This document shows positions 18,829 to 27,765 of a DNA stretch of 64,000 nucleotides, in pieces. The DNA is taken from the NCBI GenBank assembly GCA_027214125.1, contig JAPWHF010000009.1, positions 216,622 to 280,621 on the forward strand. The letters run 5' to 3'. The DNA comes from Zoogloeaceae bacterium G21618-S1 (lineage in GTDB: Bacteria; Pseudomonadota; Gammaproteobacteria; Burkholderiales; Rhodocyclaceae). Position numbers and translations under genes: made by a program. The notes beneath the pieces are model-generated. The model saw only the letters and a program-made list of their open reading frames with translations, did not search any database and was not told the DNA's origin. Position 1 is the stretch's first letter. Each line of letters opens with the position of its first letter.

Positions 18829-19353
18829 ATGCCCCTCCACCAACAAATCGCCGCACGTCTTGAACAGGCTTTCAGCCAACAAGGCTTTGCCGAACCCAGC
18901 GTGGCCGAGCTCAAGACGGCGGCCGATGTCAGCCTGCGCACCCTTTACCGCCACTTTCCCTCGAAGGAATCCATGGTGATCGGCGCGCTGGAACACCGTC
19001 ATGCGCGCTACCTCAGCTTCCTCAGCGATGGCGAACCGGCCCCGGGCAAAGACGCCCTGCGGCACCTCTTCAAGCGCCTCGGCGAATGGATGAAGAACGA
19101 CGCACCCCACGGCTGCCTGTCGATGAGCGCCTTCGTCGCCTTTCCCGGCCAGCCGCAGATTGTCGCCGCCGTCAGCCACCACAAGCAGGACATGGTCGCG
19201 CTGATGGCACGCCTCAGCGGCCGGCCCGATCTCGCGCAAGCCCTCTTCCTGCTCCACGAAGGCGCCTCGGCCGCCTGGCCCTTGCTGGGCGAGCAAGCCA
19301 TTCACGCAGCAGAAAGCGCCGCCCTGCAACTTATCGAAGGAAATCCCTCATGA
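18829..19353 (+). CDS. TetR/AcrR-family transcriptional repressor
   Basis: This 174-residue protein has an N-terminal helix-turn-helix (about 8-50; VAELKTAADVSLRTLYRHFPSKESM is the usual TetR recognition region) and a helical ligand-binding C-terminal domain. The start at 18829 was chosen over a TTG at 18817 because GAGG lies six bases upstream and the TetR domain begins directly. Two matching palindromes sit in its promoter, and it overlaps the downstream oxidoreductase by ATGA. It therefore probably represses its own operon and responds to a substrate or related electrophile of the oxidoreductase. The ligand is unknown. Confidence 0.88.
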   Translation: MPLHQQIAARLEQAFSQQGFAEPSVAELKTAADVSLRTLYRHFPSKESMVIGALEHRHARYLSFLSDGEPAPGKDALRHLFKRLGEWMKNDAPHGCLSMSAFVAFPGQPQIVAAVSHHKQDMVALMARLSGRPDLAQALFLLHEGASAAWPLLGEQAIHAAESAALQLIEGNPS

Positions 19354-20411
19354 GCTCCCAAGCCACCACCATGCGCGGCGTCCAACTCATCGGCCACGGC
19401 GGCATGGAGATGCTGAAAGTCAGCACCGACCTGCCCGTCCCGACCCCCGCCCCTGGAGAGGTGCTGATCCGCGTCAGCGCCGCCGGCGTCAACAACACCG
19501 ACATCAACACCCGCATCGGCTGGTACTCCAAACACGACAACGCCGCCGACGACGCCGGCTGGACCGGCGAGGCGCTCGCGCTCCCCCGTATACAAGGCGC
19601 CGACGTGTGCGGCCACATCGTGGCGGTCGGCGACGGCGTCGATGCCTCGCGCATTGGCCAGCGCGTGCTCGTCGAACCCTGCCTGCGCGAAGCCGGCGGC
19701 GAAGTGCGCGCCCAGCCCTGGTACTTCGGCTCTGAATGCGACGGCGGCTTTGCCGAATTCACCGTGGTGGCCAGCCGCCACGCCCACGCCATCAACAGCC
19801 CGCTATCCGATGTCGAACTCGCGTCATTCCCCTGCTCATACTCCACCGCCGAGAACCTGCTCACCCGCAGCCAGGTCGCCCCGGGTGAGCGCGTACTCAT
19901 CACCGGCGCCTCCGGCGGCGTCGGCTCCGCCGCCATCCAGCTCGCCAAAGCCCGCGGCGCCTATGTCATCGCCGTCTCTACCGAAAGCAAAGCCCCGGCT
20001 CTGCGCGACCTGGGCGCCAACCAAGTCATCCGACGCGACGCGGTGCTGACCGAGCTCGTCGACACCAACAGCATCGACGTCGTCATCGACCTCGTCGCCG
20101 GCCCGCACTGGCCGCAGTATCTCGAGGTGCTACGCCCCGGCGGTCGCTACGCCGTCTCCGGCGCCATCGCCGGCCCCATCGTCGAACTCGATGTTCGCAC
20201 CCTCTACCTCAAAGACCTCAGCCTGTTCGGCTGCACGGTGCTCGGCTCCGACGTGTTCCAGGGCCTGATCCGCTGGATCGAACAAGGCAAGATCGCGCCC
20301 GTGGTGGCGCACCGCTTTCCGCTGGAACAGATCTGCAACGCGCAACGTGTGTTTCTGGAGAAGAAGCATGTGGGGAAGATTGTGTTGAACATTCGGTCGG
20401 ATGCTCAGTAA
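19350..20411 (+). CDS. Zinc-type MDR-family NADPH oxidoreductase (alcohol dehydrogenase-like)
   Basis: This 353-residue cytoplasmic protein of the medium-chain dehydrogenase/reductase superfamily has a GroES-like N-terminal domain (VLIRVSAAGVNNTDINTR, GADVCGHIVAVG) and a Rossmann domain. The nucleotide motif is near residue 185 (ITGASGGVGSAAIQLAK). The clear catalytic-zinc Cys/His set of classical alcohol dehydrogenases is not present, which makes a quinone oxidoreductase- or enoyl reductase-like activity more likely. It is co-translated with the TetR gene (ATGA overlap). A role in removing a reactive carbonyl or quinone sensed by that regulator is inferred. Confidence 0.82.
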   Translation: MSSQATTMRGVQLIGHGGMEMLKVSTDLPVPTPAPGEVLIRVSAAGVNNTDINTRIGWYSKHDNAADDAGWTGEALALPRIQGADVCGHIVAVGDGVDASRIGQRVLVEPCLREAGGEVRAQPWYFGSECDGGFAEFTVVASRHAHAINSPLSDVELASFPCSYSTAENLLTRSQVAPGERVLITGASGGVGSAAIQLAKARGAYVIAVSTESKAPALRDLGANQVIRRDAVLTELVDTNSIDVVIDLVAGPHWPQYLEVLRPGGRYAVSGAIAGPIVELDVRTLYLKDLSLFGCTVLGSDVFQGLIRWIEQGKIAPVVAHRFPLEQICNAQRVFLEKKHVGKIVLNIRSDAQ

Positions 20412-20683
20412 ACATGCTTACCCAGCGGGGAGACGAGGCATGAACACCTGTTGGCAAACATCGCGCCCAACACTTTGGGTGCCACGCTGGCGGCGCCGGA
20501 TGTTGACTTCGCCTAGCGCCACCCAGCCGACGCACGGGCCACGGAGAAATCGTCAGCGCTTGAGCGCGGGCTTTGACAGGCTCATCAACACAGAATTAGT
20601 GACAACTTACACAGCCATTGTTGGCCCCCGCGGCCAAGAGAATCGATTAGGCCTATAGCGCGCTACATCCAGTTTCACGGACA

Positions 20684-21790
20684 ATGCCAGCTGAATGGAA
20701 ACCAACATTCCATCACCCCATGGCTTTCGATCTACCTCTTCAACATGCCGGCTCTTCACTTGCTGTGACATCTCTCGCCATTCTGCTCACAGGCTTTTCG
20801 ATCTTCAGCGCGATCAGCCTCGCTCTGACACATTTCGCCAGCGATCTATACCAAGATCAGCCGATGTCACGCGTAATGGCTTTGATCCTGCTTGTGGCGT
20901 TGAGCAGTCTGCAGATCGCGCATTTCGCGTGGCTACACCTCGATTCGGAATGGGTGGCAATGCTGCCCTACCGCATGAGCTTGTTCGCCGTGGCACCGTC
21001 TTTCTTCTTGTTCAGCCAGCCATTGCTGAACGCCAAAGCACTACCGTCAGTCAGACCCGCGCTTCTCGCTCACGCGCTGCCGATTGCGATTTCACCCTTC
21101 CTGCCTGACGGCTTGGCATTGCCACTGGCATTCACCATTGGTGCCGGTTACTTGCTTTGGCTGGCGCGCAGTCTTCACGCCTTGCGGCGTGAGCGCGAGA
21201 ACTTCCACAAGGAAATATTGTTGTTAGGTGGCATATTCGCGATCGCCGTCGGCGTCTCGGCGCTCGGACTGGCCCAGGCATCACTGCCGGGGAAATTGTT
21301 TTTCAGCCTGTATGCGGTTGCGATCGGAGCCGCATTCTTTCTGGTGCAAACCACGCTCGGCCTGCGGCCGAAACTATCCGCGGAAATCAGGGAGGTTGTG
21401 CAGACCGCTTATGCCAACTCCACGTTGACCAACGTGGATTGCGATGCGGTCCTGTCGGAACTGAGCCGACTCATGGCAGCCGACCGGGCCTATATCGATC
21501 CGAACCTGAGCCTTCCCGCCCTGGCTGAACGCCTCGGGCTCAGCAATCATCAGTTGTCTGAGCTGATCAATGTCCGTTTGGGGAAAAGCTTCTCCCGCTA
21601 TCTGCGCGAACTGCGTGTTGAGGCTGCCAAAGCCATGCTGTGTGACGAACCGTCGGCCTCCGTGCTGTCTGTTGGACTCAGCGTGGGGTTTACCTCGCAA
21701 TCGAACTTCTATGAGGCCTTCCGCGAAATCGAGGGCATGGCACCCGGCCAGTTCCGCAAGCTTCGCGCTCGGAGCGGCGCCGTTCAATAG
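20684..21790 (+). CDS. AraC-family regulator with a membrane-embedded N-terminal half
   Basis: This 368-residue protein starts with about six to seven hydrophobic segments (residues ~25-225) in place of the usual soluble arabinose-type domain. It ends in a standard AraC DNA-binding domain (about 265-365) with two helix-turn-helix units (LPALAERLGLSNHQLSEL and VGLSVGFTSQSNFYEAF). Membrane-bound AraC regulators presumably sense the envelope or a lipid signal. The start is uncertain: 20684 or 20720, neither with a clear ribosome site. It precedes the four-gene operon at 21923-24193 on the same strand with a 132-base gap and is its likely controller. Confidence 0.82.
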   Translation: MPAEWKPTFHHPMAFDLPLQHAGSSLAVTSLAILLTGFSIFSAISLALTHFASDLYQDQPMSRVMALILLVALSSLQIAHFAWLHLDSEWVAMLPYRMSLFAVAPSFFLFSQPLLNAKALPSVRPALLAHALPIAISPFLPDGLALPLAFTIGAGYLLWLARSLHALRRERENFHKEILLLGGIFAIAVGVSALGLAQASLPGKLFFSLYAVAIGAAFFLVQTTLGLRPKLSAEIREVVQTAYANSTLTNVDCDAVLSELSRLMAADRAYIDPNLSLPALAERLGLSNHQLSELINVRLGKSFSRYLRELRVEAAKAMLCDEPSASVLSVGLSVGFTSQSNFYEAFREIEGMAPGQFRKLRARSGAVQ

Positions 21791-21922
21791 CGTTTCTTGG
21801 CTTTCCAATGCTCCGGAATGATCATTCCGGAGCTAAAAGCTGTTCCTTTTCGATCGGAACGGAAGAACCCAGCGCGCCCGATCGCCAAACTGCAGGCTCC
21901 AGTACCCCCCCAGGAGCCCTTC

Positions 21923-22267
21923 ATGAACACCTACGTTCTGCTGCTTGCCGAGGCGCTGATCAGCATCGCCGCGAGCCTCGCGGTTCTTCATGTGCTGTCT
22001 CGCCCCTTGTTGAATATCCTCAACCAAATCTGCCCGGACGAACAGGCCGCGTCCTTCTGGATGAGCTACACGAAGGTGATGCTGATGATCGCACCGCTGC
22101 TGCTCGTACTGATGGTCGACATGTTCTCGCACTTCAGTAGCCCGACAGATACCTTACGTCTCGCCTTGGTCGCGGCATTTGCCGGGCTGCTGATCGGTCT
22201 GCGCTCAATCGGAAAGCGCCTGGGCCAGTTCGTTCGCGTGCCAGCGCAAGCGGAGCACACGTCATGA
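21923..22267 (+). CDS. Small integral membrane protein of unknown function
   Basis: This 114-residue protein has three hydrophobic segments (about 4-27, 48-68 and 77-97) and a polar, basic C-terminus. I do not recognise a family. The start at 21923 was chosen because AGGAG is seven bases upstream; an upstream in-frame extension is not membrane-like. The stop overlaps the start of the SDR gene (ATGA), so it is the first gene of a coupled four-gene unit. By context it may anchor or assist the downstream SDR, DUF2269 and DUF4166 proteins. Confidence 0.7.
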   Translation: MNTYVLLLAEALISIAASLAVLHVLSRPLLNILNQICPDEQAASFWMSYTKVMLMIAPLLLVLMVDMFSHFSSPTDTLRLALVAAFAGLLIGLRSIGKRLGQFVRVPAQAEHTS

Positions 22268-23130
22268 ATATCCTGCTCACCGGGGCGAGCGGTTTCATCG
22301 GCCGCACGCTCACGACCGCACTGAGCGCTGCGGGGCACCACATCCAGCCCGTGTGCCGCAGCGAGGGCGTCGACTTCAAGCAGATGCTGTCGGTCGAGCA
22401 TTGGCTGCCACTGCTCGACGACGTCGATGCCGTCATCAACTGCGTCGGCATCATCGGGGAACACAGCAGCCAGCGTTTTACCGTCCTGCACACCCAAGCA
22501 CCGTCAGCCCTGTTCCGCGCTTGCGCCCAAGCCGGTGTCCGACGGGTATTGCAGATCTCTGCGCTGGGGGCCGACGAGACGGCTTTTTCTGCCTATCACC
22601 TGAGCAAGCGATCAGCCGACGACTGTTTGCGCAGCCTCGATCTCGACTGGTTCGTTCTGCGCCCGTCTCTGATCTACGGACCCGGAGGCAAAAGTGCGGG
22701 CTTGTTCATGCGCATGGCAACACTGCCCTGGATACCGGTCATCGGCAATGGGCAACAGACACTGCAGCCGGTACATATCAGCGATGTCGTGCTGGCCGTC
22801 ATGAAGAGCCTCACATCGCCGGTGGCAAAACAGACGCTGGACATCGTCGGACCCGACACAGTGACGTTTGCCGAGTGGCTGCAAACGATGCGCGCAGCAC
22901 GGGGGCTGTCCCGAGCCCGGACGGCTCGCATCCCGTTCTGGATGGCAATGGCCGCTGCCTACGTGGGTCGTTTCTTCAACCCGATGCTGCAACCGGAGAA
23001 CTTGCGCATGCTGCAACGCGGTTACCGGGCTGACTTCACGCCCTTGGCGAAGTTTCTCGGACGTCAGCCGCAAACCGCCACCGCAGCTCTGTTTTTCTCC
23101 CAATCGCTGCCTACACGGAGGGCATCATGA
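22264..23130 (+). CDS. NAD(P)-binding SDR/epimerase-like protein (NmrA/atypical SDR)
   Basis: This 288-residue protein has an N-terminal Rossmann motif (LLTGASGFIGR, residues ~4-14) and a Tyr-x3-Lys-like segment (SAYHLSKRSAD, near 118). Atypical SDR features follow: RPSLIYGPGG and a late VHISDVV. This is the fold of NDUFA9-like and nucleoside-diphosphate-sugar epimerase-like proteins, which often act on lipids or quinones or only bind NAD(P). Its ends overlap the neighbouring genes by four bases on both sides, so expression is strictly coupled. SDR proteins of this type are often found next to, or fused with, DUF4166 domains. The substrate is unknown. Confidence 0.82.
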   Translation: MNILLTGASGFIGRTLTTALSAAGHHIQPVCRSEGVDFKQMLSVEHWLPLLDDVDAVINCVGIIGEHSSQRFTVLHTQAPSALFRACAQAGVRRVLQISALGADETAFSAYHLSKRSADDCLRSLDLDWFVLRPSLIYGPGGKSAGLFMRMATLPWIPVIGNGQQTLQPVHISDVVLAVMKSLTSPVAKQTLDIVGPDTVTFAEWLQTMRAARGLSRARTARIPFWMAMAAAYVGRFFNPMLQPENLRMLQRGYRADFTPLAKFLGRQPQTATAALFFSQSLPTRRAS

Positions 23131-23606
23131 TCTACGCCACGCTCAAAACACTGCACATCCTCAGCATGGTGCTGCTCTTCGGCACCGGGCTTGGTAGTGC
23201 GTTCTACAAGTGGATGGCCGACCGTGGCGGCAATGTTGCCCACATCGCCATCACAAACCGTCATGTCGTGTTGGCCGATTGGATCTTCACCACCCCGACC
23301 GTCATCTGGCAGCCCATCAGCGGGCTATGGATGGCTTATCTGCTCGACATCCCTCTGACAACGCCCTGGATTGCGGCCAGTTTCTCGCTTTTCTTCCTGG
23401 CCGGCGCATGTTGGCTCCCCGTCGTATGGCTGCAGATCCGCATGCAAAAGATCGCCGCAGAGGCCCTTGCCAAAGGATCGGGCTTGCCGCCGCTCTACTG
23501 GCGAATGGCGCGGTGGTGGTTCTGGTTAGGTGTCCCCGCCTTTACAGCGATGGTTGCGGTAGTCGCGCTGATGGTCTTCAAACATATTCCGGGAGTGGGA
23601 TCATGA
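23127..23606 (+). CDS. DUF2269-family integral membrane protein
   Basis: This 159-residue protein has four hydrophobic helices (about 4-25, 50-72, 80-103 and 128-150) and the family-typical opening LKTLHILSMVLLFGTGLG. A TPTVIWQPISG segment resembles the second-helix motif of DUF2269. The function of the family is unknown; the conserved His in the first helix has led to suggestions of haem or quinone contact. It is embedded between the SDR and DUF4166 genes with 4-base overlaps, which argues that all three work in one membrane-linked process. Confidence 0.78.
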   Translation: MIYATLKTLHILSMVLLFGTGLGSAFYKWMADRGGNVAHIAITNRHVVLADWIFTTPTVIWQPISGLWMAYLLDIPLTTPWIAASFSLFFLAGACWLPVVWLQIRMQKIAAEALAKGSGLPPLYWRMARWWFWLGVPAFTAMVAVVALMVFKHIPGVGS

Positions 23607-24193
23607 AAAGCTTGATGCAACGGGCGCTCGGCGCCGACTGGGACAAGCTGCCGCCTGCCCTGCAGGCGCACTATCGATTCGGCACGACGACCGACACCGG
23701 AGAGATGGATATTGAATATCCACGGTTCATGCAGCCGCTGCTCAGTGTGCTTGGGGTGTTCGGAGTGCTGGTCAACCGATGTGGGCAGCGCGTACCAACG
23801 GTGGTCGAAAAATGTGTGGTCGACGAGCGTCAGTATTGGCGGCGGACGATCACCTACCCGAACGGGCAAGTCATCCGCTTCGACAGCTTCTGGGTTCCGG
23901 CTGATCATGGCCAAATGATTGAATTCGTCAATCCCGTGCTCGGCCTGCAGATGGCACCGTACGTGACCGAAGATCAGCTCCACTATCGCGGCGTGCGGTT
24001 CGTCGCAAAACTGGGACCGATCCTGCTCCCGATTCCGGAATGGATGGTGCTGGGCCACACGACGATCGTTGAGGAAGCGGTAGATGAAACCCATTTTGCA
24101 ATGGACTTCCGCCTCACTCACCCCCTGTTTGGCCAGCTTTTTCGCTACTCCGGAACATTCGAGGCCGCTTCGAACTCCCCAGCGTCAAAGTGA
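23603..24193 (+). CDS. DUF4166-domain protein
   Basis: This 196-residue soluble protein is nearly all DUF4166 domain (about 8-190; LPPALQAHY, then a beta-rich region with YWRRTITYPNGQVIRF and HPLFGQLFRYSGTF). The domain is often found alone or fused to the C-terminus of SDR or saccharopine-dehydrogenase-like proteins. That explains its position behind an SDR here. No catalytic residues are known. The start overlaps the DUF2269 stop by ATGA. It closes the operon and converges on the HNH gene. Confidence 0.78.
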   Translation: MKSLMQRALGADWDKLPPALQAHYRFGTTTDTGEMDIEYPRFMQPLLSVLGVFGVLVNRCGQRVPTVVEKCVVDERQYWRRTITYPNGQVIRFDSFWVPADHGQMIEFVNPVLGLQMAPYVTEDQLHYRGVRFVAKLGPILLPIPEWMVLGHTTIVEEAVDETHFAMDFRLTHPLFGQLFRYSGTFEAASNSPASK

Positions 24194-24236
24194 GCTCGAC
24201 ATTCGGCATCCCGCGCCGGCACTCGGCCGACGCCGC

Positions 24237-24602
24237 TCAATCGCCCTTACCCAGCAAGCCCTTCAAGTTCGCAAACGGCGAGTGCGTAGCGACCGGGCCG
24301 CGGTCGGTTTGCATGCTGGTGCCGGCCTGGGCTTCGGCCTGGCGCTGGTGTTCGTTGTCGTGGCAATACACGCAGAGCAACTCCCAGTTGCTGCCATCGG
24401 CGGGGTTGTTGTCGTGGTTGTGGTCGCGGTGGTGCACGGTCAGCTCACGCAGATTGACGTGGGTGAAGCTGCGGGCGCAGCGGCCGCAGATCCAGGGGTA
24501 GATCTTGAGCGCGCGCTCGCGGTAGCCCTGGCTACGGGTGTCAGCGGCGCGGCGGGCATCGGCGACAATGCGGTCGAGTTTGGAGGGGTCGGGGGTCTTC
24601 AT
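24237..24602 (-). CDS. YajD-like HNH nuclease
   Basis: This 121-residue protein has a complete HNH motif. Two zinc Cys pairs (CGRC near 40 and CVYC near 77) frame VHHRDHNHDNNP, which supplies the paired His and Asn of the HNH active site, and CHDNEHQ supplies the last His. Length and pattern match the chromosomal YajD family, a stand-alone housekeeping HNH protein of uncertain function. No phage or restriction genes are nearby, so it is not read as mobile or defence-related. The C-terminal 25 residues are low complexity. Confidence 0.87.
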   Translation of the reverse strand: MKTPDPSKLDRIVADARRAADTRSQGYRERALKIYPWICGRCARSFTHVNLRELTVHHRDHNHDNNPADGSNWELLCVYCHDNEHQRQAEAQAGTSMQTDRGPVATHSPFANLKGLLGKGD

Positions 24603-24813
24603 AGTGGCACTCGAAACGGTTCGCCTGAATCATAGACCATCAACGTCGTACTGCCTCAATTTGTGGCGCCCCCTGCATCACCAACGCGCGCCGGGCTTGT
24701 CTGACTTGCTCAGGCACTTATCCACAGTTTCTGTGGGCAAGTCCAAGGCACTGGAATCGTGCCGCGCCACGTAATAGACTGCGCCGGCATTGTTGATAGT
24801 GAGGAAACACACC

Positions 24814-25173
24814 ATGCGTAAATCCGGCGCGGGCGGGCTCGTCTATTCCACCGAAACCGGGCGCATGTGCCCGACTTGCCGCGAACCGATGGCGGACTGC
24901 CGCTGCAAAAGCGCGTCTGCCGTGCCAGCGGGCGACGGCATTGTGCGGGTGAGCCGCGAGACCAAGGGGCGCGGCGGCAAGGCGGTGACCGTGGTGCGCG
25001 GCGCGGCGCTGAATGCGATTGAACTGGCAGAGTTGGGCAAGAAGCTGCGCAACGCCTGCGGCACGGGCGGCACGGTGAAGGACGGGGTGATCGAGGTTCA
25101 GGGCGACCACTGCGAGCGGGTGATCGAGGCGCTGAAGAAGGATGGCTTCACGGTCAAGCGCGCGGGCGGCTGA
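24814..25173 (+). CDS. SUI1/eIF1-like translation factor (YciH family)
   Basis: This 119-residue protein has a Cys-rich N-terminal segment (CPTCREPMADCRC) and a SUI1 domain (about 45-118) with the typical RVSRETKGRGGKAVTVVRG opening and a late GDHCERVIEAL. Bacterial YciH binds the 30S subunit and discriminates against poor initiation complexes. GAGGAA lies seven bases before this ATG; an in-frame ATG eight codons upstream has no such site. It is a single gene, divergent from the HNH gene across a 211-bp gap with no notable features. Confidence 0.9.
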   Translation: MRKSGAGGLVYSTETGRMCPTCREPMADCRCKSASAVPAGDGIVRVSRETKGRGGKAVTVVRGAALNAIELAELGKKLRNACGTGGTVKDGVIEVQGDHCERVIEALKKDGFTVKRAGG

Positions 25174-25295
25174 AGGTCAAGCAGGGCGCGCAAATCATGA
25201 TTTTCATGAGCCGCGCTGCCACCCAGCACGGACGCGGCATTGCCAAGGCATCGGCACACTGGGGATACTTACTGAAACCCTCACGGACCCACGCC

Positions 25296-27392
25296 ATGCG
25301 CCAACCCGCTTTCACGCCCCGCCCCTTGCTCCTTGCCCTGCTGCCTTTCTTTGCCGGCAGTGCGATGGCCGCCGACACGGCCACGGTCCTTAACCCGATG
25401 GTGGTCACCGGAAGTCGCGCTGAGGCGGCGAGCTTTGATCTGCCCTACTCGATCGACGTGGTCGACAGCCGCACGATCGGTGAGGGCAAGCTCGGGGTGA
25501 ATGCCTCCGAAGCACTGGCGGGCGTCCCCGGGCTGGTGATACAGAACCGCAACAACTACGCGCAGGACTTGCAGATTTCGTCTCGTGGCTTCGGCACACG
25601 GGCGGCCTTCGGGGTGCGCGGCATCAAGCTGATCACTGACGGCATCCCGGCCAGCACACCGGACGGCCAGGGCCAGGCAGCCACCTTCAACCTCGACACC
25701 GCCGAGCGCATCGAGGTGCTGCGCGGGCCCTTCTCCAGCGTGTATGGCGCCAGCTCCGGCGGCGTGATTCAGCTCTTTTCGCGCGATGGCAAAGGCGCGC
25801 CCAGCCTCAAGGCAGGCGTCACAGCCGGCGCGTGGGGCACCAGCAAGATTGAGCTGGGCGCCGAGGGTGCGGTGGGCAAAACCGGCTACATCCTCAACAC
25901 CTCGCGCTTCGACAGCAATGGCTTCCGCGACCACAGCGCAGTGACGCGCGACCAGGTCTTCGGCAAGCTCAGCTTTGTGCCCGATGCCGACAGCACGCTC
26001 AAATTTACTGTCAGTTCGCTCAAGCAAAACGGTACGCAAGACCCGCTCGGCCTCAAGTGGGCGACCTTCAAGGCCGACCCGACTGCCGTCGAGAGCAACG
26101 CCACCACTTTCAACACCCGCAAGCACATTGACCACATGCAGGGCGGCTTGCAGTACGCCCGGCAGTTTGGCGCGGGGCGGCTGGAGTTCAATGCCTACGC
26201 CGGCACGCGCAGCGTGACGCAGTATCTGTCGATCCCCAGCTTCGTGCAGGCGCCAGCATCGCACTCGGGCGGCGTGGTTGATTTTGACCGCAGCTTCCAT
26301 GGCTTTGGCGCACGCTGGATTCACACGCTCGACGCAGGCCCCGGCATGCTGACCCTGACCGGCGGGCTCGACTACGACCGCTCAGAAGACGACCGCAAGG
26401 GCTACGAGAACTTCATCGGCACCACCCTGGGCGTCAAGGGCGCGCTTCGCCGCGACGAGATCAACACCGTCACCAGCCTGGACCCCTACGCGCAGGCGAG
26501 CTGGAAAGTCGGCGACGTCACGCTGCAAGCTGGTCTGCGGCACAGCCATGTGGAGTACGAGGTGGACGACGCCTATCTGTCGAACGGCGACGGCAGCGGC
26601 GAGGTGAGCTATCGCAAAACCACCCCCGCCGTTGGCGTGCTGTGGGCGGTCACGCCGGCGCTCAATCTGTATGCCAGTGCAGCGCGCGGCTTCGAGACAC
26701 CGACCGTCACCGAGATGTCCTACGCCAGCGCCGGCGGCGGTTTCAACTTTGACCTCAAGCCGGCCCGCAGCGTGCAGGTCGAACTCGGCGCCAAGGCCTT
26801 CCTCAGCGACGACACCCGTCTCAACGCGGCGGTTTTCCAGATCCGCACCGACGACGAACTGGTAGTCGCCAGTTCCTCGGGCGGGCGCACGGTGTACGCC
26901 AACGCAGCCAAAACCCTGCGCCAGGGCATGGAGATCGCACTGGATTCGGAATTCTCCGAACAGTGGCGCGCCCGCCTGGCCGTGACCTGGCTGCGCGCCA
27001 TCTACGACGGCGCCTTCACCAACGGCAGTAACAACGTGGCCGACGGATCGCGCATGCCCGGCATCCCGGCCACCAGCGCCTTCGGCGAGATCGTATGGCA
27101 GCCGCGCAGCGATCTGTCCGCCGCACTGGAGACCCAGTACCGCAGCAAAGTGTATGTGGAAGACAGCAACACCGAGCGCGCCGCACCGGCCTACACCGTC
27201 TTCAACCTGCGCCTGGCGGCCGAACAAAAAATGGGGCCATGGAAACTGACAGAAATGGTCCGCCTCGACAACCTGTTTGACCGGACCTATGTCGGCTCGG
27301 TCATCGTCGGCGACGGCAATGGCCGCTTCTACGAACCGGGCAGCGGCTTTGGCTGGTTTGCCGGTGTGTCGGCACGCTACAGCTTCGACTGA
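25296..27392 (+). CDS. TonB-dependent receptor (probable ferric-siderophore or metal uptake)
   Basis: This 698-residue outer-membrane protein has a signal peptide (about 9-27, ending SAMA), a TonB box-like MVVTG at about 37, and a plug domain (about 50-165: VPGLVIQNRNNYAQDLQ, SSVYGASSGGVIQLFSRDG). A 22-strand barrel follows, ending in a C-terminal aromatic-Phe strand (ARYSFD). The Phe-Gly-rich start of the plug resembles the FecA/iron-complex group, but the cargo is not identifiable. It is preceded by an ATG at 25197 without ribosome site, so 25296 was preferred. It is followed directly by a strong terminator, so it is transcribed alone. Confidence 0.87.
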   Translation: MRQPAFTPRPLLLALLPFFAGSAMAADTATVLNPMVVTGSRAEAASFDLPYSIDVVDSRTIGEGKLGVNASEALAGVPGLVIQNRNNYAQDLQISSRGFGTRAAFGVRGIKLITDGIPASTPDGQGQAATFNLDTAERIEVLRGPFSSVYGASSGGVIQLFSRDGKGAPSLKAGVTAGAWGTSKIELGAEGAVGKTGYILNTSRFDSNGFRDHSAVTRDQVFGKLSFVPDADSTLKFTVSSLKQNGTQDPLGLKWATFKADPTAVESNATTFNTRKHIDHMQGGLQYARQFGAGRLEFNAYAGTRSVTQYLSIPSFVQAPASHSGGVVDFDRSFHGFGARWIHTLDAGPGMLTLTGGLDYDRSEDDRKGYENFIGTTLGVKGALRRDEINTVTSLDPYAQASWKVGDVTLQAGLRHSHVEYEVDDAYLSNGDGSGEVSYRKTTPAVGVLWAVTPALNLYASAARGFETPTVTEMSYASAGGGFNFDLKPARSVQVELGAKAFLSDDTRLNAAVFQIRTDDELVVASSSGGRTVYANAAKTLRQGMEIALDSEFSEQWRARLAVTWLRAIYDGAFTNGSNNVADGSRMPGIPATSAFGEIVWQPRSDLSAALETQYRSKVYVEDSNTERAAPAYTVFNLRLAAEQKMGPWKLTEMVRLDNLFDRTYVGSVIVGDGNGRFYEPGSGFGWFAGVSARYSFD

Positions 27393-27428
27393 TCAAGGAT
27401 CAACCTCTGGGGCGCAGCTCACCCCTTC

Positions 27429-27457
27429 AAGCCCGCTTCGGCGGGCTTTTTCTTTTT
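27429..27457 (+). terminator. Rho-independent terminator after the TonB receptor
   Basis: AAGCCCGC-TTCG-GCGGGCTT is an 8-bp stem with a stable TTCG loop. A run of T residues (TTTCTTTTT) follows immediately. Confidence 0.92.
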
Positions 27458-27765
27458 GTGCCGCCCTGGCATGCCGAGCCTGCACAACGGGCACCTGCCC
27501 CATCGCGCAGCAACACTGTCCATTCGCTGTACAACCCCCCTCCAGCCCATCGAAACGCCAGCGGCATGCGCCACCAGCCCGAACCCGCATGGGTACGCGC
27601 TTTGCGCCACACCAGGCACTTCGCAAAGCGGTGACAAACAGCGCAGGCACGAAGATCGCGACCTATGACTTGCGCCGTGACGACGGTGGAGCACATCCGT
27701 CACAGGGAGGCGACTGCGCATCTGGCGCGGACATTCCATAAAGACCATGCATTGGAGACAAACAC
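27458..27765. other. Intergenic region between TonB receptor terminator and porin
   Basis: About 308 bases without a supported gene. It should hold the porin promoter. A GTGACG...CGTCAC dyad lies around 27677-27703. No clear -35/-10 pair is visible. Confidence 0.5.

Noticed and set aside
24237..24602. HNH nuclease as part of a mobile intron or restriction system
   Set aside because: The gene matches the chromosomal YajD family and there are no transposase, methylase or phage genes next to it.
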